Assembly: GCF_029335315.1 (NCBI RefSeq)
Contig: NZ_JARJLT010000267.1
Location: forward strand, 1 to 39,449
DNA: 39,449 bases
Source: Pseudomonas citronellolis
Lineage (GTDB): Bacteria > Pseudomonadota > Gammaproteobacteria > Pseudomonadales > Pseudomonadaceae
Direction: 5' to 3'
Below the pieces are notes generated by a model, which saw only the letters and a list, made by a program, of their open reading frames with translations, was not told the origin of the DNA and ran no database searches. Positions 33,068-39,449 of this stretch are shown piece by piece (the first letter of the stretch is position 1; the number at the start of each line of letters is the position of its first letter). Both the position numbers and the translations under genes were made by a program.

Positions 33068-33904
33068 CTAGCCGTAGCGCCCGGTGATGTAGTCCTCGGT
33101 CTGCTTCTTCGCCGGGTTGGTGAAGAGCGTGTCGGTGTCGCCGAACTCGATCAGCTTGCCCATGTACATGAACGCCGTGTAATCGGAGACCCGCGCGGCC
33201 TGCTGCATGTTGTGGGTGACTATCACGATGGTGAACTTGGATTTCAGTTCGTAGATCAGTTCCTCGATCTTCAGCGTGGAAATCGGGTCGAGCGCCGAGC
33301 AGGGTTCGTCGAGCAGCAGCACTTCCGGCTCCACCGCGATGGTCCGGGCGATCACCAAGCGCTGCTGCTGGCCGCCGGAGAGGCCCAGGGCCGACTCGTG
33401 CAGACGGTCCTTCACCTCCTCCCAGAGCGCGGCGCCCTTGAGCGCCCATTCCACCGCCTCGTCGAGGGTGCGTTTCTTGTTCACGCCTTGCAGGCGCAGG
33501 CCGTAGACCACGTTCTCGTAGATGGTCTTGGGGAACGGGTTGGGCTTCTGGAACACCATGCCGACACGCCGGCGCAGTTCGGCCACGTCCACGCCACGGG
33601 CGAAGATGTCGTGGCCGTCGAGGCGGATCTCGCCTTCCACGCGGCAATCCTCGACCAGGTCGTTCATGCGGTTGAAGCAGCGCAGCAGGGTCGACTTGCC
33701 GCAGCCGGACGGACCGATGAAGGCGGTCACGCGCTGCTTGGGAATCTGCATGGCGATGTCGAACAGCGCCTGCTTCTGCCCGTAGAACAGGTTCAGGCCG
33801 GGCACATCCAGGGCCACGCTTTCCTTGTCCAGGCGCAGGCCTTCGCGGATCGGCCGGCCGAGGGCGGCGAGGTCGATGCCGTGGCGATGGGGTTCTTGTT
33901 GCAT
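33068..33904 (-). CDS. pstB: PstB, phosphate ABC transporter ATPase
   Basis: The 278-residue ATPase powers phosphate import. Walker A is GPSGCGKST (near residue 70), the signature is [16 protein letters not shown], and Walker B is [16 protein letters not shown], with the switch histidine in [22 protein letters not shown]. The N-terminal extension of about 35 residues before [14 protein letters not shown] is charged and not part of the core fold. GGGAG lies before the ATG. It lies between pstA and phoU on the minus strand and should pair with PstC and PstA in the inner membrane. Confidence 0.98.
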   Translation of the reverse strand: MQQEPHRHGIDLAALGRPIREGLRLDKESVALDVPGLNLFYGQKQALFDIAMQIPKQRVTAFIGPSGCGKSTLLRCFNRMNDLVEDCRVEGEIRLDGHDIFARGVDVAELRRRVGMVFQKPNPFPKTIYENVVYGLRLQGVNKKRTLDEAVEWALKGAALWEEVKDRLHESALGLSGGQQQRLVIARTIAVEPEVLLLDEPCSALDPISTLKIEELIYELKSKFTIVIVTHNMQQAARVSDYTAFMYMGKLIEFGDTDTLFTNPAKKQTEDYITGRYG

Positions 33905-33959
33905 CTCGGGTCTCCCGTTGGAGGCTCGGGCCGGCGCCGCGCGGGCGCCGGCCGCGGAA

Positions 33960-35636
33960 TCAGTTTTCCAGCGCCTTGTACTTCTCGCGCAGGCGATTGC
34001 GGATGGCGATGGCGGAGAAGTTCAGCAGGGCGATCACCAGCACCAGCAGCAGCGCGGTGGCGTACACCAACGGCCGCGCGGCTTCGACGTTGGGGCTCTG
34101 GAAGCCGACGTCGTAGATGTGGAAGCCCAGGTGCATGATCTTCTGGTCCAGGTGCACATAGGGGAAGTTGCCGTTCACCGGCAGCGTCGGCGCCAGCTTG
34201 ACCACGCCCACCAGCATCAGCGGCGCCACTTCGCCGGCGGCGCGGGCCACGGCGAGGATCAGGCCGGTCATCATCGCCGGGCTGGCCATCGGCAGGACGA
34301 TCTTCCACAGCGTCTCGGCCTTGGTCGCCCCCAGGGCCAGCGAGCCCTCGCGGATCGAGCGCGGAATGCGCGACAGGCCTTCCTCGGTGGCCACGATCAC
34401 CACCGGCACGGCGAGGATCGCCAGGGTCAGCGAGGCCCAGAACAGCCCCGGGGTGCCGAAGGTCGGCGCCGGCAGCGCTTCGGGGAAGAACACGCGGTCG
34501 ATCGAGCCGCCCAGCACGTAGACGAAGAAGCCCAGGCCGAACACCCCGTAGACGATGGCCGGGACCCCGGCGAGGTTGTTCACGGCGATGCGGATCACCC
34601 GCGTCAGCAGCCCCTGGCGCGCGTACTCGCGCAGGTAGACGGCGGCGATCACGCCGAACGGGGTGACGATCACCGCCATCACCAGGGTCATCATCACCGT
34701 GCCGAAGATCGCCGGGAAGATGCCGCCCTCGGTGTTGGCCTCGCGCGGGTCGTCGCTGAGGAATTCCCAGAGCTTCTGGAAGTAGAACTTCAGCTTGGCG
34801 CCGACGCCCATGGCGTTGGGCTGGTAGGCGTGGACCAGCTTGCCGACGCTGATCTCGGTCTCGCGGCCGCTGGCATCGCGCATCACCACGCTGTCGCGGT
34901 TGAACTGCTGGCGCAGCTCGGCGAGCCGGCCTTCGTATTCCTGGTAGCGGCCCTGCAGTTCGGCGCGCGCGGCGGCGAGGTCGGCCTGGGCGGCGGCGTC
35001 CAGCTTGCCGTCCAGCTGCAGCCTGCGCTCCTTCAGGCGCAGGCGTTCGAGCGAATGGTTGATGCCGCCGATATCGGATTTCTCCAGGCCGCTGAGCTGC
35101 GCGTAGAGGCCGTTGACCCGCTGCAGGCGCTGCTGCAGCTCGGGCATGGCGGCGGCGCCTTCGGCCACCACCTTGCCGGCTTCCTTGACGCTCAGCAGGT
35201 AGCCATAGAAGTTGCCCCACTCGCGGCGCTCCAGGGTCAGCAGTTCCCGCGGCCAGCTGCGCTCGGTCAGCCAGTCGCCGATCACCCAGGAGAAATCGCT
35301 GCCGTACAGGTCGCGGTTGCCCAGCTTGAGCAGCTCGCGGGTCATCATCTCGGGCCCCTCTGCAGGCACCGGCAGGCCGGCGCCGCGCAGCCGCTCGCGG
35401 GGCACCTGCTCGACCTGCACTTCCTCGCCGATCAGCGTCTTCGCCGCTTCGCCCGGCACGCTGTAGCTGGCCTGCAGCACGTCGGCCGGCCAGAAGTGGC
35501 CGAGGCCGCGCACGGCGATGACGGCCAGCAGGCCGATGGTCATGATCACCGCGATGGAAACCGCGCCGGCGTTCATCCACACCCAGGGAGAACCGCTGGC
35601 GAACCAGGCTTTCACCGTATCCTGTTTCTGTTTCAC
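33960..35636 (-). CDS. pstA: PstA, phosphate ABC transporter permease with large periplasmic insertion
   Basis: The 558-residue permease starts at GTG (35636) with a GAGG site upstream. Helix 1 is at about residues 20-42. An extra periplasmic segment spans about 45-295 and includes a long heptad-like helical stretch (about 165-250: [50 protein letters not shown] and onward). The typical PstA core follows (about 300-555), with [29 protein letters not shown] and the EAA-like loop [44 protein letters not shown]. coli PstA is about 300 residues, so this form is nearly twice as long. It lies 25 bases after pstC. Confidence 0.94.
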   Translation of the reverse strand: MKQKQDTVKAWFASGSPWVWMNAGAVSIAVIMTIGLLAVIAVRGLGHFWPADVLQASYSVPGEAAKTLIGEEVQVEQVPRERLRGAGLPVPAEGPEMMTRELLKLGNRDLYGSDFSWVIGDWLTERSWPRELLTLERREWGNFYGYLLSVKEAGKVVAEGAAAMPELQQRLQRVNGLYAQLSGLEKSDIGGINHSLERLRLKERRLQLDGKLDAAAQADLAAARAELQGRYQEYEGRLAELRQQFNRDSVVMRDASGRETEISVGKLVHAYQPNAMGVGAKLKFYFQKLWEFLSDDPREANTEGGIFPAIFGTVMMTLVMAVIVTPFGVIAAVYLREYARQGLLTRVIRIAVNNLAGVPAIVYGVFGLGFFVYVLGGSIDRVFFPEALPAPTFGTPGLFWASLTLAILAVPVVIVATEEGLSRIPRSIREGSLALGATKAETLWKIVLPMASPAMMTGLILAVARAAGEVAPLMLVGVVKLAPTLPVNGNFPYVHLDQKIMHLGFHIYDVGFQSPNVEAARPLVYATALLLVLVIALLNFSAIAIRNRLREKYKALEN

Positions 35637-35661
35637 GAAGTACGACCTCGTCAGGCGCCGC

Positions 35662-37944
35662 TCAGAGCGACGCGTATTTCTTCCGCAGCCGCTGACGGAT
35701 CAGCTCGGCCAGGGTGTTCATCACGAAGGTGAAGGTCAGCAGTACCAGCGCCGAGAGGAACAGCACGCGGTAGTGAGTGCCGCCCACCTCCGATTCGGGC
35801 ATTTCCACCGCCACGTTGGCGGCGAGGGTACGCATGCCCTGGAAGATGTTCAGGTCCATGATCGGGGTATTGCCGGTGGCCATCAGCACGATCATGGTTT
35901 CACCCACGGCGCGGCCCATGCCGATCATCAGCGCCGAGAAGATGCCCGGGCTGGCGGTGAGGATCACCACCCGCGTGAGGGTCTGCCAGGGCGTGGCGCC
36001 GAGGGCCAGGGAGCCGTAGGTGAGGCTTCGGGGCACGCTGAAGATCGCGTCTTCGGCGATGGAGAAGATGTTCGGGATCACCGCGAAGCCCATGGCCAGG
36101 CCGACGATCAGGGCGTTGCGCTGGTCGTAGGTGATGCCCAGGTCGTGGCTCAGCCACTGGCGCATGTCGCCACCGAAGAAGGCGGTTTCCAGGTGCGGGC
36201 TCAGCCACAGGGCGAAGGCGCCGACGGCCAGCACCACGGGGATCAGGATCGCCGCCTCCCAGCCGTCCGGCAGGGCCAGGCGCAGGCGCGCGGGCAGCCG
36301 GCTCCAGAGCAGGCCGGCGAGCAGGATGCCCAGTGGGGTGAGCAGCAGCAGGCTGAAGATGCCCGGCAGGTGGCCTTCGACATAAGGCGCGAGGAACAGG
36401 CCGGCGAAGAAGCCGAGGATCACCGTCGGCAAGGCTTCCATCAGCTCGATCACCGGCTTCACCTTGCGGCGCATCGCCGGCGCCATGAAGTACGCGGTAT
36501 AGACGGCGGCGGCGATGGCCAGCGGGGCGGCCAGGATCATCGCGTAGAAGGCCGCCTTGAGGGTGCCGAAGGTCAGCGGCGCGAGGCTCAGCTTGGGTTC
36601 GAAGTCGGTGGTCGCGGCAGTGGATTGCCAGACGTACTGCGGCTTGTCATAGCTCTCGTACCAGACCTTGCTCCACAGCGCGCTCCAGGAAATCTCCGGG
36701 TGCGGATTGTCGAGGTCGAGGCTGTGCAGCTTGCCGCCCTCCTCCAGCAGGATGCGGTTGGCGCGCGGCGACAGCGCCAGGCTGCCGGACGCCGCGGCGA
36801 CCTGTTGCTTGAGCAGGGTCCGGTGCGCGGTGCTGTGGAACACGCCGAGCTCGCCGGAACTGTCCAGGGCGATGAAGCCCTTGCGGCGCTGCTCCGGGAT
36901 GATGGCGGTGATCGGCTTGTCGCCCAGGTGGAAGTCGCGGACATGCGCCAAGTGCGGCTCGCCGTCGGTATCGCGGGCCATGAACCACTGGCTGATGCCA
37001 CCGTCGGAGTTGCCGACCATCAGCGAGATGCCGCCCAGCAGCTGGGCGCTGGCGGTGACTTCGCGGTTGGCGTGGTCGAGCAGCTTGTAGCGGCCGTTGA
37101 GCTGGTGCGTGCGCAGGTCGAAGACATCGGCCTGGGCGCGGCCGTTGATGACATACAGCCACTGCTTGCGCGGGTCCATGTAGATCGCCTTCACCGGGTC
37201 GGCGATCTGCGGCAGGTCCACGCGTTCCTGCTCGAGGGTGGTCTCGCCGGTGAGCATGTTCTCCTGGCTGCTCAGGCTCAGCAGCATCATCTGGCTGCCC
37301 GCCGAGGCGGCCAGCAGCAGGCTGTCGTCGCCGGAGGCCAGGGCCACGTGCTCCAGGGCGCGGCCCTGCTGGTCGAGAGTGACCGGCGCCTCGCCATAGG
37401 GGTATTCGACCTGCGGCGTGATGCTCCGACGGTTGTTCGGGTAGCTGACCTGGTAGCTGTGCTTGAACACCAGCACCTGGCCGTTGGACAGGCCCAGCGC
37501 GACCAGGGGGTGGCCGGGCTGATCTTCGGCGAGGGAGACCACGCGTACGCCCTGCGGCAGCTTGAGCGCCTGGCGGCTCAGTTCGGCGCCGCTATCCAGG
37601 TCGAAGAACAACACCTGACCGTCGGCGGCGACGCGCATCGCCACCTGGTTCTGCTCCTCGATGCTCAGCAGCAGCGGTGCCTGCACCTCCTTCAGCCAGG
37701 CCGGCGCCAGGGGCTCGCGGGCGTCCAGCTCGGCGCCGCGGAACAGCGGCAGCACCACGTAGGCGAGGTAGAAGAAGATCAGGGTAATGGCCATCAGCAC
37801 CGACAGGCCACCGATCAGCACGTACCAGCGGGTCAGGCGGTCCTTGAAGGCGCGCAGGCGGCGCTTGCGGCGCAGGGCCGGCGTGTTGAAGTCGATCCGC
37901 TCGGGGGATGTGTTGCTCATCGATGAGGTAGCCAGGTCGTTCAT
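35662..37944 (-). CDS. pstC: PstC, phosphate ABC transporter permease with periplasmic propeller-like domain
   Basis: The 760-residue permease has helix 1 at about residues 38-60 (WYVLIGGLSVLMAITLIFFYLAYVVLPLF). A periplasmic domain of about 370 residues follows, rich in repeated beta-strand units such as ALGLSNGQVLVFKHS, YVINGRAQADVFDLRTH, GNSDGGISQWFMARD and ALDSSGELGVFHS, a pattern like a beta-propeller. The conserved permease core (about 470-755) contains ELMEALPTVILGFFAGLFLAPYV and the coupling loop LALGATPWQTLTRVVILTASPGIFSALMIGMGRAVGETMIVLM. E. coli PstC is about 320 residues. Start 37944 gives MNDLATSSMSNTSPER; ATG 37920 is an alternative. Neither has a clear ribosome site. Confidence 0.93.
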   Translation of the reverse strand: MNDLATSSMSNTSPERIDFNTPALRRKRRLRAFKDRLTRWYVLIGGLSVLMAITLIFFYLAYVVLPLFRGAELDAREPLAPAWLKEVQAPLLLSIEEQNQVAMRVAADGQVLFFDLDSGAELSRQALKLPQGVRVVSLAEDQPGHPLVALGLSNGQVLVFKHSYQVSYPNNRRSITPQVEYPYGEAPVTLDQQGRALEHVALASGDDSLLLAASAGSQMMLLSLSSQENMLTGETTLEQERVDLPQIADPVKAIYMDPRKQWLYVINGRAQADVFDLRTHQLNGRYKLLDHANREVTASAQLLGGISLMVGNSDGGISQWFMARDTDGEPHLAHVRDFHLGDKPITAIIPEQRRKGFIALDSSGELGVFHSTAHRTLLKQQVAAASGSLALSPRANRILLEEGGKLHSLDLDNPHPEISWSALWSKVWYESYDKPQYVWQSTAATTDFEPKLSLAPLTFGTLKAAFYAMILAAPLAIAAAVYTAYFMAPAMRRKVKPVIELMEALPTVILGFFAGLFLAPYVEGHLPGIFSLLLLTPLGILLAGLLWSRLPARLRLALPDGWEAAILIPVVLAVGAFALWLSPHLETAFFGGDMRQWLSHDLGITYDQRNALIVGLAMGFAVIPNIFSIAEDAIFSVPRSLTYGSLALGATPWQTLTRVVILTASPGIFSALMIGMGRAVGETMIVLMATGNTPIMDLNIFQGMRTLAANVAVEMPESEVGGTHYRVLFLSALVLLTFTFVMNTLAELIRQRLRKKYASL

Positions 37945-37963
37945 GGGGCGATACGCCAGCGGC

Positions 37964-37997
37964 AGTCTATGACAGAAACATGACACGATGATGACGA
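37964..37997 (-). promoter_or_regulatory. Pho promoter of pstC: three tandem Pho heptamers plus -10
   Basis: On the minus strand, TCGTCAT-CATC-GTGTCAT-GTTT-CTGTCAT (37997 down to 37969) gives three heptamers with exact four-base spacers. TAGACT at 37969-37964 lies ten bases after the second heptamer, the spacing expected of a PhoB-dependent -10. Transcription would start near 37957, only about 13 bases before the 37944 start codon. Confidence 0.75.
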
Positions 37998-38007
37998 AAC
38001 GAAGCCC

Positions 38008-38027
38008 GTCGGCAGTCGCCTGCCAAC
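38008..38027 (-). terminator. Weak hairpin between pstS and pstC
   Basis: An 8-bp stem with one G-U pair (GTTGGCAG / CTGCCGAC on the minus strand) lies about 55 bases after the pstS stop and is followed by a T-containing but broken tract. It may cut readthrough so that PstS is made in excess over the permease. Confidence 0.35.
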
Positions 38028-38080
38028 GAGCTCGATCACTTTGCGCTCAGCCTGCTAGCGGCTGACAAAATCCGTCGCGC

Positions 38081-39052
38081 TTAGAGTCCCAGGTCCTTGA
38101 TCGCCTTCTCGGCGACCTTGGCCGGCACCGGGATGTAGCCATCCTTGACCACCACTTCCTGGCCGGTCTTGGACAGCACCATCTTCAGGAACTGGGCTTC
38201 CAGCGGGTCCAGCGGCTTGTTCGGGGCCTTGTTCACGTAGACGAAGAGGAAGCGCGCCAGCGGGTAGGTACCGTTCAGCGCGTTCTGCTCGTTGTCCTCG
38301 ATGAAGGGGCCACCTTCCTTCTTGGCCAGGGGCACGGTCTTCACGCTGGCGGTCTTGTAGCCGATGCCGGAGTAGCCGATGCCGTTGAGCGACTGGCTGA
38401 TGGACTGCACCACCGAAGCCGAGCCCGGCTGTTCGTTGACGTTGGGCTTGAAGTCACCCTTGCACAGGGCCTGCTCCTTGAAATAGCCGTAGGTGCCGGA
38501 CACCGAGTTGCGGCCGAACAGCTGCACCTGCTTGTTGGTCCAGTCACCGTCCAGGCCCAGATCGCCCCAGGTCTTCACGTCCTGCTTGGCGCCGCACAGG
38601 CGGGTGGCGGAGAAGATGGCGTCGACCTGCTGCATGGTCAGGCCCTTGATGGGGTTGTCCTTGTGCACGAAGACCACCAGGGCGTCGACGGCGACCGGCA
38701 CGGCGGTCGGCTTGTAGCCGTACTTCTGCTCGAAGGCCTGCAGCTCGACGTCCTTCATCTTGCGACTCATCGGGCCCAGGTTGGCGGTGCCTTCGGTCAG
38801 CGCCGGCGGCGCGGTGGAGGAACCGGCGGCCTGGATCTGCACGTTCACGCTGGGGTAGAGGCGCTTGTACTCCTCGGCCCACAGGGTCATGAGGTTGGCC
38901 AGGGTGTCCGAACCGACGCTGGAGAGGTTACCCGAGACGCCACTGGTCTTCTGGTATTCCGGCAAGGCCGGGTCGATGGCAGCGAAAGCGCTTGCCGCGC
39001 CCACACCAGCGGCGGCGAAGGTGAGCGCCGCCATCAAACGCTTGAGTTTCAT
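38081..39052 (-). CDS. pstS: PstS, periplasmic phosphate-binding protein
   Basis: The 323-residue protein has a signal peptide (residues 1 to about 24, ending ASAFA) and then the phosphate-binding fold. Ligand motifs include [42 protein letters not shown], and [15 protein letters not shown], whose Ser, Asp, Arg and Gly-Thr residues contact phosphate in the family. It delivers phosphate to PstC-PstA and helps set PhoR output. The Pseudomonas type with GSDT, rather than the shorter E. coli pattern, is evident. It has its own upstream Pho boxes, and its promoter region is the longest in the operon, fitting strong induction under phosphate starvation. Confidence 0.97.
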   Translation of the reverse strand: MKLKRLMAALTFAAAGVGAASAFAAIDPALPEYQKTSGVSGNLSSVGSDTLANLMTLWAEEYKRLYPSVNVQIQAAGSSTAPPALTEGTANLGPMSRKMKDVELQAFEQKYGYKPTAVPVAVDALVVFVHKDNPIKGLTMQQVDAIFSATRLCGAKQDVKTWGDLGLDGDWTNKQVQLFGRNSVSGTYGYFKEQALCKGDFKPNVNEQPGSASVVQSISQSLNGIGYSGIGYKTASVKTVPLAKKEGGPFIEDNEQNALNGTYPLARFLFVYVNKAPNKPLDPLEAQFLKMVLSKTGQEVVVKDGYIPVPAKVAEKAIKDLGL

Positions 39053-39115
39053 GCCTTGCTCCTTGGGAAAGGCCGACTGACCGGAATTCCGCGCCGCACC
39101 GGCGAGCGCGAGCAG

Positions 39116-39149
39116 ACTCTATGAAAGCAATGTGACAGTCAGATGAAAA
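39116..39149 (-). promoter_or_regulatory. Pho promoter of pstS: three tandem Pho heptamers plus -10
   Basis: On the minus strand TTTTCAT-CTGA-CTGTCAC-ATTG-CTTTCAT (39149 down to 39121) repeats the Pho heptamer three times with four-base spacers. TAGAGT at 39121-39116 lies ten bases after the second heptamer and fits a -10. The start codon is about 60 bases downstream. Confidence 0.8.
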
Positions 39150-39160
39150 GCGGCAGGAAT

Positions 39161-39178
39161 GAGCAAGGAATGTGACAG
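39161..39178 (-). promoter_or_regulatory. Upstream weaker Pho box of pstS
   Basis: CTGTCAC-ATTC-CTTGCTC (39178 down to 39161) has one perfect heptamer and one poor one, 11 bases upstream of the main tandem array. It may aid cooperative PhoB loading. Confidence 0.5.
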
Positions 39179-39322
39179 AAGCTATTACGAAATATTTCAG
39201 ACGATTTACAGAAAGGGCGAGGCGAGGAAGGGCGGAGTCGCCGGGATGAACGCGAAAGGAGAAAGGGTAGAACTGAACTGAGCGAAGCGACGCCACCCGG
39301 GAGGTTGCGTTCAACTGAGTCG

Positions 39323-39400
39323 CTGGGTTCCCGCGTTCGCGGGAATGACGGATCAAACGTAGGCGCCCCAGGTGTCATCCCCGCGAACGCGGGGACCCAG
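39323..39400. repeat. Inverted REP pair upstream of pstS
   Basis: Units at 39323-39350 and 39373-39400 share the TCCCCGCG / CGCGGGA core and CCCAG tails, in opposite orientation, and belong to the family seen at 6741 and 19156. They probably mark the boundary with the next gene outside the window. The rest of 39179-39449 shows no gene. Confidence 0.85.
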
Positions 39401-39449
39401 TGCCTTTCAACGCACAGCCACTGCGCCCTGCTCTCGGACTTTTCCGCGC

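Noticed and set aside
33793-35732. Plus- and minus-strand shadow frames over pstA and pstB
   Set aside because: They cross the pstA-pstB boundary, are Arg/Ala-rich and match nothing, while pstA and pstB frames are clear.

Overview
The window is a chromosomal segment of a high-GC Pseudomonas, most like the P. aeruginosa / P. citronellolis / P. nitroreducens group. The evidence is the gene order oxyR-recG, rubA1-rubA2-rubredoxin reductase, glc operon, ubiC-ubiA, phoB-phoR, pst-phoU. From memory it follows the P. aeruginosa PAO1 block PA5343-PA5369 closely. Pseudomonas-type REP palindromes in the intergenic gaps agree with this. No rRNA, tRNA, CRISPR, integrase or transposase was seen.

Layout. 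Positions 1-2008 (minus strand) hold a truncated LysE-type exporter, an AraC-type regulator and an SDR epimerase-like protein. Positions 2103-6601 (plus) hold oxyR overlapping recG, then a YbaK-like/HDOD fusion protein, closed by a strong terminator. Positions 6892-9641 (minus) hold an SCP2-like small protein, an HU-family protein, rubredoxin reductase and two rubredoxins. Positions 10098-16531 (minus) are a five-gene glycolate operon, glcDEFGB, that includes malate synthase G. The divergent regulator glcC is at 16786, and two mirror-image 17-bp GntR-type operators lie between. Positions 17663-19132 (plus) are ubiC-ubiA. A small secreted YxFxxD-repeat protein follows on the minus strand, then phoB-phoR behind a Pho box and a CNNM/CBS/CorC membrane protein ending at a terminator.

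Positions 23295-32057 interleave conserved and accessory genes. A DctA-like symporter with unusual binding-site residues has GntR-type operators upstream and two overlapping GntR-family genes downstream. An M23 peptidase with an N-terminal DUF4124-like domain and a response regulator with an unrecognised C-terminal domain follow on the minus strand. Next is an MHS-type MFS transporter plus M20D amidohydrolase operon, divergent from a LysR regulator. In PAO1, as I recall it, the symporter/GntR block and the MFS/M20/LysR block are absent here, so they look like two lineage-specific insertions with no visible mobility genes.

Positions 32250-39052 (minus) are the phosphate-specific transport operon pstS-pstC-pstA-pstB-phoU. 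Tandem Pho-box heptamers lie in front of both pstS and pstC. Both permeases carry large extra periplasmic segments: a propeller-like domain in PstC and a helical, coiled-coil-rich domain in PstA. PhoB/PhoR at 19859-21883 is the predicted controller.

Three themes run through the window. The first is use of two-carbon and organic acids: GlcDEF oxidises glycolate to glyoxylate, GlcB condenses it to malate, and a dicarboxylate-type symporter lies nearby. The second is phosphate sensing and uptake. The third is electron transfer, through rubredoxins and ubiquinone synthesis. No wholly new multi-gene system is obvious. The best leads are the symporter/double-GntR module, the MFS-M20D-LysR scavenging cassette, the domain insertions in PstC and PstA, and the response regulator's C-terminal domain.
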